Assembly: GCA_001298545.1 (NCBI GenBank)
Contig: LJCX01000025.1
Span: 124,001 to 188,000, forward strand
Reading direction: 5' to 3'
Length of the DNA stretch: 64,000 nucleotides
Source of the DNA: Actinobacteria bacterium OV320
GTDB taxonomy: Bacteria > Actinomycetota > Actinomycetes > Streptomycetales > Streptomycetaceae
In this document: positions 42,877-51,893 of the stretch, piece after piece
How the letters are laid out: every line of letters starts with the position of its first letter
Position numbering within the stretch: position 1 is the stretch's first letter
Notes under the pieces: generated by a model
What the model saw: the letters and a program-made list of their open reading frames with translations, nothing else
The model's database searches: none
What the model was told of the DNA's origin: nothing
Translations under genes and position numbers: made by a program

Positions 42877-44661
42877 ATGCCCTCCAGACGCACCGTCCTC
42901 GCCGCCGGCGCGGGCGTCACCACCGCCCTCGCCGCCGGCGGTCCGGCGCACGCGGACGACCGTCGTCCCGACGAACTCCTGGCCCATATGACCCTGGAGG
43001 AGAAGGTCGGCCAGCTCTTCGTCTCGCGGGCGTACGGCCACTCGGCGACCGCGCCCGACCAGGCCGACATCGACGCCAACCTCCGCGAACTCGGCGTCCG
43101 CACGGCCGCCGAGCTGCTCGCCCGCTACCGGCTCGGCGGGATCATCTACTTCGCCTGGGCGCACAACACCCGGGACCCGCGGCAGATCGCGGACCTCTCC
43201 GACGGTATCCAGCGGGCCTCCCTCCAACAGCCGCGCGGCCTGCCGGTGCTGATCTCCACCGACCAGGAGCACGGTGCCGTCTGCCGGGTGGGCCGCCCCG
43301 CCTCCCTCTTCCCGGGCGCCATGGCGATCGGTGCCGGGGGCAGCCGCGCCGACGCCCGTACCCTCGGCCTCCTCGCCGGCCGTGAGCTGAAGGCGGTGGG
43401 CATCCGGCAGAACTACTCCCCCGTCGCCGACGTGAACGTCAACCCGGCCAATCCGGTCATCGGCGTCCGCTCGTTCGGCGCCGACCCGGCCGCGGTGGCC
43501 ACCCTGGTCGCGGCGGAGGCCGAGGGCTACCGGGCGGCGGGAGTGGCGGCGACCGCCAAGCACTTCCCCGGGCACGGCGACACCGCCGTCGACAGCCACA
43601 CCGGCTTCCCCGTCATCACCCATTCGCGCGAGGAGTGGGAGACGCTGGACGCGGTGCCCTTCCGGGCGGCGATCGCGGCCGGCATCGAGTCCCTCATGAC
43701 CGCGCACATCCTGGTCCCCGCCCTGGACGCCTCCGGGGACCCCGCCACCCTCTCCCGTCCGATCGTCACCGGCATCCTGCGCGAGAGGCTCGGCTACGAC
43801 GGGGTCGTGGTCACCGACGCCCTCGACATGGCGGGCGTGCGCACCAAGTACGGCGACGACCGGGTGCCGGTGCTCGCGCTGAAGGCCGGTGTCGACCAGC
43901 TCCTCAACCCGCCGGACCTGGACGTGGCCTGGAACGCCGTCCTGAAGGCCGTCCAGGACGGGGAGCTCGCGGAGCGGCGGCTCGACGAGTCGGTCCTGCG
44001 GATCCTGCGGCTGAAGGCACGGCTGGGTCTGTTCGACGAGCCGTACGTCGGCCCGGCCGACGTGGGGCGGACGGTCGGGGCGCCGGAGCACCTCGCCGCG
44101 GCCGACCGGATCGCCGAGCGGACCACGACGCTGCTGGTCAACGAGGGACCGCTGCTGCCGCTCTCGCCCCGGACCCACCCCCGGCTCCTGGTGGTCGGTG
44201 CCGACCCGGCCTCCCCCACCGGCACCACGGGCCCGCCCACCGGTGTCCTGGCCGCCGCCCTCACCGCACTGGGGTTCACGGCGACGGCCCTGGCCACGGG
44301 CATGGCCCCGTCCGCCGAGACGATCGCCGGGGCGGTGACGGCCGCGGGCGGGGCGGACGCCGTGGTGGTCGCGACCTACAACGTCACGGCGGCCGACGCG
44401 CAGCGGACGCTGGTGCGGCAACTGGCGGCGACCGGACGGCCGGTGGTGGCGGTGGCCGTCCGCAACCCGTACGACGTGGCCCAACTCCCCTTCGTCCGAG
44501 CCTGCTTGGCCGCCTACTGCTGGACCGACGTCGAACTGCGGGCCGCCGCCCGGGTGATCGCCGGGGTGGCCGGGCCGCGCGGGAAGCTGCCGGTGCCCGT
44601 GCGGCGCGCGGACGATCCGACGCGGGTGCTGTATCCGATCGGGCACGGCCTGACGTACTAG
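42877..44661 (+). CDS. Secreted GH3 beta-N-acetylhexosaminidase-type glycosidase
   Basis: 594 residues. The N-terminus MPSRRTVLAAGAGVTTALAA with GGPAHAD looks like a twin-arginine signal. The GH3 barrel follows: MTLEEKVGQLFVSRAY, ISTDQEHGAVCRVG, NYSPVADVNVNPANPVIGVR, the NagZ-type acid/base loop AATAKHFPGHGDTAVDSHTG and the nucleophile aspartate in YDGVVVTDALDMAGV. The C-terminal half (from about 420) is the second GH3 domain. The KHFPGHGDT..DSH dyad assigns it to the N-acetylglucosaminidase branch, so it likely releases GlcNAc from chitin fragments or peptidoglycan outside the cell. Confidence 0.9.
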   Translation: MPSRRTVLAAGAGVTTALAAGGPAHADDRRPDELLAHMTLEEKVGQLFVSRAYGHSATAPDQADIDANLRELGVRTAAELLARYRLGGIIYFAWAHNTRDPRQIADLSDGIQRASLQQPRGLPVLISTDQEHGAVCRVGRPASLFPGAMAIGAGGSRADARTLGLLAGRELKAVGIRQNYSPVADVNVNPANPVIGVRSFGADPAAVATLVAAEAEGYRAAGVAATAKHFPGHGDTAVDSHTGFPVITHSREEWETLDAVPFRAAIAAGIESLMTAHILVPALDASGDPATLSRPIVTGILRERLGYDGVVVTDALDMAGVRTKYGDDRVPVLALKAGVDQLLNPPDLDVAWNAVLKAVQDGELAERRLDESVLRILRLKARLGLFDEPYVGPADVGRTVGAPEHLAAADRIAERTTTLLVNEGPLLPLSPRTHPRLLVVGADPASPTGTTGPPTGVLAAALTALGFTATALATGMAPSAETIAGAVTAAGGADAVVVATYNVTAADAQRTLVRQLAATGRPVVAVAVRNPYDVAQLPFVRACLAAYCWTDVELRAAARVIAGVAGPRGKLPVPVRRADDPTRVLYPIGHGLTY

Positions 44662-44714
44662 GCGGACGCAGACCGCCGGGCGTGTCCCCCGCTGCACATC
44701 ACCGGTGAACGGCA

Positions 44715-44750
44715 CGACGGCCGACCGGTATGTGAGCCGGTCGGCCGTCG
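44715..44750. terminator. Bidirectional terminator hairpin
   Basis: A perfect 14-bp stem (44715-44728 with 44737-44750) with loop TATGTGAG lies between the convergent glycosidase and peptidase genes. No T-run is present; it can serve both. Confidence 0.8.
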
Positions 44751-44780
44751 GGGCCGCTGTGCGCGGCGAGTCGGCGAGTG

Positions 44781-46226
44781 TCACGGGCGCAGCGCGGGCT
44801 CCCGCTCCACGTCACGGACGTCCAGCTTCGCGTCGAACTTCGCCAGCGGCCGGGCCTGCGAGACGGCGGTCGGCGCGACGCCCGCCCAGGCCAGGATCCG
44901 GGCCGTGGCCAGCGCCTTCTGGTCGGCGACCAGACCGGCGACGTTCGCGCCGTGGTTCAGGCCGGGGGCCGTGAGGACATAGCTGTCCTTCGCGCCCTTG
45001 CCGAGCCGGAAGCGTTCCGCGCCCCACGGGTCGTTCTGGCCGTAGACGAAGAGCATCTGATGGGCGTTGTGCTTCACCCAGGTGTCGACGTCGCGCATCG
45101 CCGACGGCTGGAACTTCATGGTGATGTCGCGCGGGACGAAGTTCCGCGGGGGCTGGTAGCCGTAGCGGATGTACTTCTTCTCGATGGACGGGAAGTGGAT
45201 GGTGGGGGCGCCCAGTTGGGTGCCCGCCTGGTAGTAGTACGGGGTGTACGGGGTCAGGCCCTGGTCCGTGTAGAACGAGAAGCCCGAGATCGTGTCGACG
45301 GACGTCCAGATCTCGTCGTCCGTCGCCGTGGCCGCGTCGGCCGGGATCGACTCGCAGTCGGACAGCAGGCTGTACTGCCAGAAGCCCCAGACGTAGTCGA
45401 GGACGACGGACTCGTAGGCGCGGTCCAGGCTGCCGATGGTGGTGAAGGTGAAGCCTTCCGCCGCCGCGTAGTCCGCGTACTTCTTCTCCAGCGGCTCACG
45501 GCGCACCAGCGCCTCGCGCTGTACGGCGTTCAGGCGGTCGCGGCACTCCTTGGTGCCGACGCCCGCGAAGAAGCGGTCGTAGGCGGAGTCCTCGTCGTTG
45601 ACGACGTCGTTCGGGGCCACGTAGGCCACCACGCCGTCCATGTCCTTGGGGTAGAAGCGCTCGTAGTACGTCGCCGTCATGCCGCCCTTGGAGCCGCCCG
45701 TGGAGATCCAGTTCTTGGTGTAGATCTTCTTCAGCGCCTTGAAGATGCGGTGCTGGTCGCTCGCCGCCTGCCAGATGTCCAGCTTGGACCAGTCGGCCGG
45801 GTCGGGGCGGGAAGGCGTGAAGAAGCGGTACTCCATGGAGACCTGGTTGCCGTCCACGATCTGGGTGGGCTCGCGGCGGCTGGGGGTGGTGGAAACGTTG
45901 TAGCCGCCGGTGTAGAAGACCGTGGGGCGCGCGGTGTCCTTGTGCAGCACGGTGATCCGCTGCTGGAACGTGCCCTTGGCGGGGTGCTGGTGGTCCACCG
46001 GCTGGGTGTAGTTCAGGACGAAGTAGCGGTAGCCGGGGTACGGCTTCTCCTCGACCAGGCTCATGCCGGGTACGGCGAGGAGTTGGTCCTTGATGTCCGT
46101 GCCGGCGATGTCCGTGCCGGCGGTGGCCTTGGGCTCGGCGGCGGTGGCCGCCCCTGCCGTGGCCGCCGTGCTCAAGGTGCCTATGAGCACCGTGAGCGCC
46201 AGCAGCCATCTGAGCGCCTTGCGCAT
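44781..46226 (-). CDS. Secreted S37/S28-type aminopeptidase
   Basis: 481 residues. A signal peptide is clear (MRKALRWLLALTVLIGTLST to AATAGAATAAEP). The mature part has the hydrolase core of Streptomyces PS-10/tripeptidyl aminopeptidase-like proteins: YRYFVLNYTQPVDHQHPAKG, VFYTGGYNVSTTPSRREPTQ, and the nucleophile elbow NWISTGGSKGGMTATYYERF (Ser of GGSKGG). The acid and histidine lie in QMLFVYGQNDPWGAERFRLG and TAPGLNHGANVAGL. It is expected to trim peptides outside the cell. GGGAGGG precedes the ATG at 46226. S28 and S37 are related and I cannot firmly choose. Confidence 0.88.
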   Translation of the reverse strand: MRKALRWLLALTVLIGTLSTAATAGAATAAEPKATAGTDIAGTDIKDQLLAVPGMSLVEEKPYPGYRYFVLNYTQPVDHQHPAKGTFQQRITVLHKDTARPTVFYTGGYNVSTTPSRREPTQIVDGNQVSMEYRFFTPSRPDPADWSKLDIWQAASDQHRIFKALKKIYTKNWISTGGSKGGMTATYYERFYPKDMDGVVAYVAPNDVVNDEDSAYDRFFAGVGTKECRDRLNAVQREALVRREPLEKKYADYAAAEGFTFTTIGSLDRAYESVVLDYVWGFWQYSLLSDCESIPADAATATDDEIWTSVDTISGFSFYTDQGLTPYTPYYYQAGTQLGAPTIHFPSIEKKYIRYGYQPPRNFVPRDITMKFQPSAMRDVDTWVKHNAHQMLFVYGQNDPWGAERFRLGKGAKDSYVLTAPGLNHGANVAGLVADQKALATARILAWAGVAPTAVSQARPLAKFDAKLDVRDVEREPALRP

Positions 46227-46335
46227 GCGCGTGCACCCTCCCTGTGAGACAGATGTGCGTCGCCGGAAGCTATCGGAGCAACACCCGTCACACCAGGGGG
46301 GATTGACGTACCGCGCCGTCACGTCACGGGTCGGC

Positions 46336-46719
46336 TCAGCAGAGAATCCAGCCCGAGCGGTACGAACCGCCGGCCACCGCGCCCGTCACCCGCACACACC
46401 GGTGCCCGGCGTAGACCCTGGCCGGCGGGGAACTGCGCGTGTGCTTCCGCGACTTCGACACGGCGACATGGCCGCGCGCCTGCACGCTCACCGAGATCAG
46501 CCGGTTGGTGCCGGGGTTCTTCTGGACGGTGACGGCACAGACGTAGCCGCTGCCCTTGTAGACCACCACGGAGCCGGTGGAGAAGGGCAGGGTCCGCACC
46601 TTGCGGCCCGGGCAGGACCCGGCGGAGGTCGCGGCATGGGCGCTGCCCGGCACGACGACGGCGAGCAGCACGGACACGATCATCACGACCAGCCCGAGCA
46701 CCAGCCGCCGGACCGTCAC
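46336..46719 (-). CDS. Small secreted protein, unknown function
   Basis: 127 residues from a GTG. The N-terminal VRRLVLGLVVMIVSVLLAVV with VPGSAHA is a signal peptide with an A-H-A cleavage site. The mature ~95 residues are basic and beta-rich, with four Cys (SCPGRK, YVCAVTV, HRCVRVT and the terminal Cys), suggesting two disulfides. Repeated features include GSVVVYKGSGYVCAVTVQKN and SVSVQARGHVAVSKSRKHTR. I recognise no family. It has its own strand-mates on both sides but no overlap, so it is probably transcribed alone. Confidence 0.72.
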   Translation of the reverse strand: MTVRRLVLGLVVMIVSVLLAVVVPGSAHAATSAGSCPGRKVRTLPFSTGSVVVYKGSGYVCAVTVQKNPGTNRLISVSVQARGHVAVSKSRKHTRSSPPARVYAGHRCVRVTGAVAGGSYRSGWILC

Positions 46720-46819
46720 GCTTCTCGCACCTGTGCCCACAGACCCGCCCCTCCCACGTCCGCCGTACTCACGATCGCCGTACTGATGTACGGACGCACG
46801 ACACACGCCGAATGGTTGC

Positions 46820-46923
46820 CCTCACACCGCCGCGGGCTCGTCCTCGCCGGCGCGCCGACCCACCGCCAAGCCCGCCCGGCCACCGGACCGGCGCCTCACA
46901 CCGCCGCGGGCTCGTCCTCGCCG
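46820..46923. repeat. 30-bp direct repeat at the 3' end of the ABC exporter gene
   Basis: The same 30 bases occur at 46820-46849 and 46894-46923, 74 bp apart. The inner copy is the end of the exporter gene with its stop; the outer copy is a duplicate of that end beyond the stop. Confidence 0.9.
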
Positions 46924-49900
46924 ACGAAGGTGCGCCAGAGGCGGGCGTACCTGCCGTCCAGGGCCAGAAGGGCGTCATGGGTCCCGTCCTCGACGACCCG
47001 GCCGTGATCCATCACCACGACGCGGTCCGCTCGGGCGGCGGTGGTCAGGCGGTGGGCCACGACCAGTGTGGTGCGGCGGCCGGTCAGGCGGTCCGTGGCC
47101 TGGTTGACCTGGGCTTCCGTGGCCAGGTCGAGGGCGGCCGTCGCCTCGTCGAGGAGCAGGACGTCCGGGTCGACGAGCTCGGCGCGGGCCAGCGCGATCA
47201 GCTGGCGCTGGCCGGCGGAGAGGTTGCGGCCGCGCTCGGCGACCTCGTGGAGGTAGCCGCCGTCGAGGGTGGCGATCATCTCGTGCGCGCCGACCGCCCT
47301 GGCCGCCGCCTCCACCTCGGCGTCGGTGGCGTCGGGCCGTCCGTAGGCGATGGCGTCGCGGACGGTGCCGGGGAAGAGATACGCCTCCTGCGGGACGACG
47401 CCCAGCCGGTGGCGGTACGAGGTGAGGTCGAGGGCGCGCAGGTCCGTGCCGTCGACGGTGACCCGGCCGCCGGTGGGGTCGTAGAACCGGGCCACCAGCT
47501 TGACCAGGGTCGACTTGCCCGCGCCGGTCTCGCCGACGAAGGCGACGGTCTGGCCGGCCGGGATGCGCAGCTCGATGCCGGTCAGGGCCTCTTCGGGCTC
47601 GTCGGTGGAGCCGTACTGGAAGTGCACGTCCTCGAAGGCGATCTCGCCGCGCAGCGAGAGGACCTCCTCCGGCTCGTCGGCGGACTTCGTGGACGTCGGC
47701 TCCCGGAGCAGCTCCTGGATCCGGCCCAGGGAGACGGTCGCCTGCTGGTAGCCGTCGAAGACCTGGGAGAGCTGCTGGACGGGGGCGAAGAACAGGTCGA
47801 TGTAGAGGAGGTACGCGACCAGCGCACCGGTGGTGAGGGTCGCCGCGTCCACCCGGCCGGCGCCCGCGATCAGCACCGCCGCCGCCGCGACCGACGACAG
47901 CAGCTGCACGAACGGGAAGTAGATCGAGATCAGCCACTGGCCCCGGATGCGCGCCTGGCGGTAGCTGTCGCTGCGCTCCGCGAACCGTGCCGCGCCGTCC
48001 CGCTCGCGCCCGAAGGCCTGCACGATCCGGAGCCCGGACACCGACTCCTGGAGGTCGGCGTTGACCGTCGACACCCGCTCGCGGGCCAGTTCGTACGCCT
48101 TCACGCTCGCCCGGCGGAAGAAGTACGTGGCGACGACCAGGGGCGGGAGCGTCGCGAAGACGACCAGCGCGAGCTGTACGTCGATGACCAGCAGGGCGCC
48201 CATGATGCCGAAGAAGGTGACGATCGCGACGAAGGCCGTGACCAGGCCGGTCTGCAGGAAGGTGGAGAGGGCGTCGACGTCCGTCGTCATCCTCGTCATG
48301 ATCCGGCCGGTCAGCTCCCGCTCGTAGTAGTCGAGTCCGAGCCGCTGCAGCTGGGCGAAGATCTTCAGCCGGAGCGTGTAGAGGACGCGTTCACCGGTGC
48401 GGCCGGTCATCCGGATCTCGCCGGTCTGCGCGACCCACTGCACCCCTACGGAGAGCAGCGCGAGCAGCGAGGCCGCCCAGACGGCCCCCAGCGCCGCCCG
48501 GGTCACGCCCTGGTCGATGCCGTGCCGGATCATCACCGGCAGCAGCAGGCTCGTCCCGGCGTCGACGGCGACCAGAGCGAGGCTGACGAGAAGGGGCGCG
48601 CCGAAGCCGCGCAGCAGCCTGCGCAGGCCGTAGGACGACTCCGGCCGGACCGCCTGCCGCTCGTCGACATCGGGAGTGTCGACGAGCGGCGGCAGCGCCT
48701 CGATCTGGGCGAGCAGCTCGGGGGTGGCCGGCATCCCGGAGAGGGCGGTGTCCTTCGGCTCCCGGTCGCCGGTCCACAGCCGGGGGGTGACCCCGCGTTC
48801 GGCGTCGAACTCGGCGTCCAGTTCGTCGCGCAGTTCGTCGCGTACGGAGGTGTCCTCGCCGAGAGTGGGGGAGGGCTGGGCGTGGCCGGGCGAGACTCCG
48901 CCGAGCTCGTCGGGGTCGGTGAGCAGCCGGCGGTAGAGCGCGGAGCGTTGCTGGAGCTCCTCGTGGGTGCCGAGGTCGGCGAGGCGGCCGGCGTCCAGGA
49001 CGGCGATGCGGTCGGCGAGGTTGAGGGTGGAGCGTCGGTGCGCGATGAGCAGGGTCGTGCGGCCCTGCATGACCTGTTTCAGGGCCTCGTGGATCTCGTG
49101 CTCGACCGCCGCGTCCACGGCGGAGGTCGCGTCGTCGAGGACCAGCAGCCGCGGGTCGGTGAGGATCGCCCGGGCGAGCGCGACCCGCTGGCGCTGGCCG
49201 CCGGAGAGGGTCAGCCCGTGCTCGCCGACCGTCGTGTCGTAGCCGTGGGGCAGCTCGGCGATGAACCGGTCGGCCTGGGCGGCGCGGGCGGCCGCCTCGA
49301 TCTGCTCCTGGGTGGCCTCGGGACGGCCGTACGCGATGTTGGCGCGGACGGTGTCGGAGAAGAGGAAGGAGTCCTCGGGGACCAGGCCGATCGCGGCCCG
49401 CAGCGAGTCGAGGGTGAGCTCGCGGACGTCGTGGCCGCCGATGAGGACGGCGCCCCTGCCGACGTCGTAGAAGCGGGGCAGCAGGAGGGAGACGGTGGAC
49501 TTGCCGGAGCCGGAGGAGCCCACCACCGCGAGGGTCTCGCCGGGGCGGATCTCGAAGGTGAGGCCGTCGAGGACCGGCCGTCCGGGGTCGTAGCCGAAGG
49601 TCACGTCGTCGAACTCGACGGTGGCGGGGGCGTCCGCGGGCAGTGCCTTGGTGCCGTCCTGCATCGACGGTTCGGTGTCGATCAGCTCCAGGACGCGTTC
49701 GGTGCCCGCGCGGGCCTGCTGGCCGACGGTGAGGACCACGGCGAGCATCCGTACCGGGCCGACGAGCTGGGCGAGGTAGGTGGAGAACGCGACGAAGGTG
49801 CCGAGGGTGATGTGGCCGCCCACGGCCAGCCAGCCGCCGAGCGCCAGCATGGCGACCTGGCCGAGGGCGGGGACGGCCTGGAGGGCGGGGGTGTAGGCCG

Positions 49901-50639
49901 AGTTCAGGCGGATCGTGCGCAGCCGGCCGGCGAAGAGCCGGCGGCCGACCTCGCGCAGTTTGCCGGTCTCCTGGTCCTCCTGGCCGAAGCCCTTCACGAC
50001 CCGGACGCCGCTGACGGCTCCGTCGACCACGCCCGCGACGCCCGCCGCCTGCGCCTGGGCGTACCAGGTGGCGGGGTGCAGCCTGGTACGGCTGCGCCTG
50101 GCGATGTACGCGAGGGCGGGGGCCACGGCGAGGGCGACCAGGGTGAGCGGGAGGGACAGCCAGGCCATGACGACCAGGGAGATCAGGAAGAGGAGCAGGT
50201 TCCCGATCGTCATCGGGAGCATGAAGAGCAGACCCTGGATGAGCTGGAGGTCGCTGGTGGCGCGGCCCACGACCTGGCCGGTGGACAGCTCGTCCTGACG
50301 CCGGCCGTCGAGGCGGGTGATCGTCTCGAACATCTCCGTCCGCAGGTCGTGCTGGACGTCGAGGGCGAGGCGTCCGCCGTAGTAGCGGCGGACGTAGGTG
50401 AGGACGTAGACGAGGACGGCGGCGGCGATCAGGGCTCCGGCCCAGGGGCCCATGTCCCGGCTGTGGTCGCCGATCACATCGTCGATGATCACCTTGGTGA
50501 CCAGCGGGACCAGTGCCAGGACGGCCATGCCGGCCAGCGAGGAGCCGAGCGCGAGCACGACGTTCGCCGGGTGCCGCCAGGCGTACCCGGCCAGTCTGCG
50601 CGCCCAGCCTCGCCGCTGCTCCCCCTGCTGCACTGCCAC
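46896..50639 (-). CDS. Fused two-half ABC exporter with one degenerate ATP site
   Basis: 1247 residues: membrane domain, ATPase, linker, membrane domain, ATPase, so a full exporter in one chain. First half: helices in residues 30-310, Walker A VVGSSGSGKSTVSLL near 375, signature LSGGQRQRVALARAIL near 478 and Walker B LLVLDDATSAVD near 498. Second half: Walker A FVGETGAGKSTLVKL near 1036, signature LSAGQRQLIALARAEL near 1138 and Walker B VLLLDEATAALD near 1160. The catalytic Glu of ATPase one is Asp and the second signature is LSAGQ; both fall in the same composite site, leaving one canonical site. Substrate (drug, lipid or peptide) unknown. Start is GTG 50639 with GGAAGG upstream. Confidence 0.92.
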   Translation of the reverse strand: MAVQQGEQRRGWARRLAGYAWRHPANVVLALGSSLAGMAVLALVPLVTKVIIDDVIGDHSRDMGPWAGALIAAAVLVYVLTYVRRYYGGRLALDVQHDLRTEMFETITRLDGRRQDELSTGQVVGRATSDLQLIQGLLFMLPMTIGNLLLFLISLVVMAWLSLPLTLVALAVAPALAYIARRSRTRLHPATWYAQAQAAGVAGVVDGAVSGVRVVKGFGQEDQETGKLREVGRRLFAGRLRTIRLNSAYTPALQAVPALGQVAMLALGGWLAVGGHITLGTFVAFSTYLAQLVGPVRMLAVVLTVGQQARAGTERVLELIDTEPSMQDGTKALPADAPATVEFDDVTFGYDPGRPVLDGLTFEIRPGETLAVVGSSGSGKSTVSLLLPRFYDVGRGAVLIGGHDVRELTLDSLRAAIGLVPEDSFLFSDTVRANIAYGRPEATQEQIEAAARAAQADRFIAELPHGYDTTVGEHGLTLSGGQRQRVALARAILTDPRLLVLDDATSAVDAAVEHEIHEALKQVMQGRTTLLIAHRRSTLNLADRIAVLDAGRLADLGTHEELQQRSALYRRLLTDPDELGGVSPGHAQPSPTLGEDTSVRDELRDELDAEFDAERGVTPRLWTGDREPKDTALSGMPATPELLAQIEALPPLVDTPDVDERQAVRPESSYGLRRLLRGFGAPLLVSLALVAVDAGTSLLLPVMIRHGIDQGVTRAALGAVWAASLLALLSVGVQWVAQTGEIRMTGRTGERVLYTLRLKIFAQLQRLGLDYYERELTGRIMTRMTTDVDALSTFLQTGLVTAFVAIVTFFGIMGALLVIDVQLALVVFATLPPLVVATYFFRRASVKAYELARERVSTVNADLQESVSGLRIVQAFGRERDGAARFAERSDSYRQARIRGQWLISIYFPFVQLLSSVAAAAVLIAGAGRVDAATLTTGALVAYLLYIDLFFAPVQQLSQVFDGYQQATVSLGRIQELLREPTSTKSADEPEEVLSLRGEIAFEDVHFQYGSTDEPEEALTGIELRIPAGQTVAFVGETGAGKSTLVKLVARFYDPTGGRVTVDGTDLRALDLTSYRHRLGVVPQEAYLFPGTVRDAIAYGRPDATDAEVEAAARAVGAHEMIATLDGGYLHEVAERGRNLSAGQRQLIALARAELVDPDVLLLDEATAALDLATEAQVNQATDRLTGRRTTLVVAHRLTTAARADRVVVMDHGRVVEDGTHDALLALDGRYARLWRTFVGEDEPAAV

Positions 50640-50777
50640 GCCGGTGCCTTCCTGTCGTCCCCGTCACCCGGTCGTCCCGGTCTGCCGGAAGGCACCAACG
50701 CCGAAAGAAGCGGATTTCATCCCTCCGCAACAATCGGGGACACACGGTCACAGCGGGTCAGCGGCGGCCGGACGCCG

Positions 50778-51836
50778 TCAGACGCGTACGCGCAGCCGGT
50801 AGAAGCGGGTCGTCTGGGCCGCGTTCTGGTTGTCGTCGCTGACCAGGAGCACCTCCAGGCGGCCCTTGGCCCGGCCGGTGATCACCATGCCCTCGATGTT
50901 GTCGAGCAGCGGGTTCGGCTGGGGCTGCTCGGCGGTCGCTCCCTGTGACGGGCAGCTCACGAGGTCGGCGAGGAGTGTCTTCTTCACCAGGCGCACGCCG
51001 CCCTGGCCGGTGAGGTCCGTGATGCCGCCGGTGTCCGTGGCGTGGCGGGGGTCGGCCAGGTAGAGGCGGACCGTGTTGCCGAAGCCGGCGGTGAAGCCGC
51101 GCTCCAGGACGAGGAGCCGGCCGTCGGGCAGGGCCTGGACCTCGGGGACGCCGAGGCCGGAGTCGGCGCGGTAGGCGTACTGGGCCGAGAGCGCGAACCG
51201 GCCGTGCTGCCGCCGCCAGGTCTGGAAACGGACGATGCCCGCGCTGTCGCCGGAGAGCGCGTACTCCATCGACGCGAGGAGGGTGCGCCCGCCGGGCAGC
51301 AGCGTCAGGCCCTCGAAGGTCTGGTTGGGCGTGGCGCGGCCGGCCGGGGCGACGAGGAGCGAGGACGGGACCGGGAGACGGTCGAGGATCCTGCCGTCGC
51401 GGCTGTAGCGGCGGATGGACGGCTCGGTCTCGGAGGTGATCAGCCGGGTGCCGTCACCGTCGATGGCGAGACCCTCGCTGTCGAGTGCGGCGCCGCTCTC
51501 GTCGGCGAGCGGGACGACCGACTCCGGGGCGAGGGTCTTCGCGTCCAGGCCGAAGAGCGAGGAGCGGTCGGAGAGGGCCGCGAGGGAGCCGTCCCGGTCC
51601 AGGGCGAGCGCGGAGAGGTTGCCGACGAAGGTGCCGTCGAAGGTCGTCTTGTCGAGGGCGTCGGAGAAGCCGTCGAGGGAGACGGCCGGTGAACAGGCTT
51701 TGTCCGTGGCCGTGTCGGCGACGGTGTGCGTGGCTGTGCCGGTGTCCGGGTGGGCGTTCGCGGGCCCGGCGGCGGTGACAGTGGTGGCCGCCGCCAGGCC
51801 GGCGGTGAGGGTGGCGAGTACGGTTCGCAGGCGCAT
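50778..51836 (-). CDS. Secreted phytase/esterase-like beta-propeller protein
   Basis: 352 residues with a signal peptide (MRLRTVLATLTAGLAAATTV, cleavage near PANAHP). The mature part matches the esterase-like activity of phytase family (YtfL/DUF-type phytase-like): GTFVGNLSALALDRDGSLAA, LSDRSSLFGLDAKTLAPESV, DSEGLAIDGDGTRLITSETE, QTFEGLTLLPGGRTLLASME, and LLVLERGFTAGFGNTVRLYL with NPLLDNIEGMVITGRAKGR. These repeated D-S-E-G-L and N-I-E-G segments build a propeller with acidic metal-site residues. Phosphoesterase activity is possible but not proven for this group. Confidence 0.8.
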   Translation of the reverse strand: MRLRTVLATLTAGLAAATTVTAAGPANAHPDTGTATHTVADTATDKACSPAVSLDGFSDALDKTTFDGTFVGNLSALALDRDGSLAALSDRSSLFGLDAKTLAPESVVPLADESGAALDSEGLAIDGDGTRLITSETEPSIRRYSRDGRILDRLPVPSSLLVAPAGRATPNQTFEGLTLLPGGRTLLASMEYALSGDSAGIVRFQTWRRQHGRFALSAQYAYRADSGLGVPEVQALPDGRLLVLERGFTAGFGNTVRLYLADPRHATDTGGITDLTGQGGVRLVKKTLLADLVSCPSQGATAEQPQPNPLLDNIEGMVITGRAKGRLEVLLVSDDNQNAAQTTRFYRLRVRV

Positions 51837-51893
51837 GGGCGCCACCGTAGGCCGGGTCGGTGACGTGCGGTGGGACACCGCGTAAAGGCTCGT

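Noticed and set aside
46812..50948. 1378-codon open frame antisense to the ABC exporter
   Set aside because: Produced by GC bias opposite a clear ABC transporter; no recognisable motifs.
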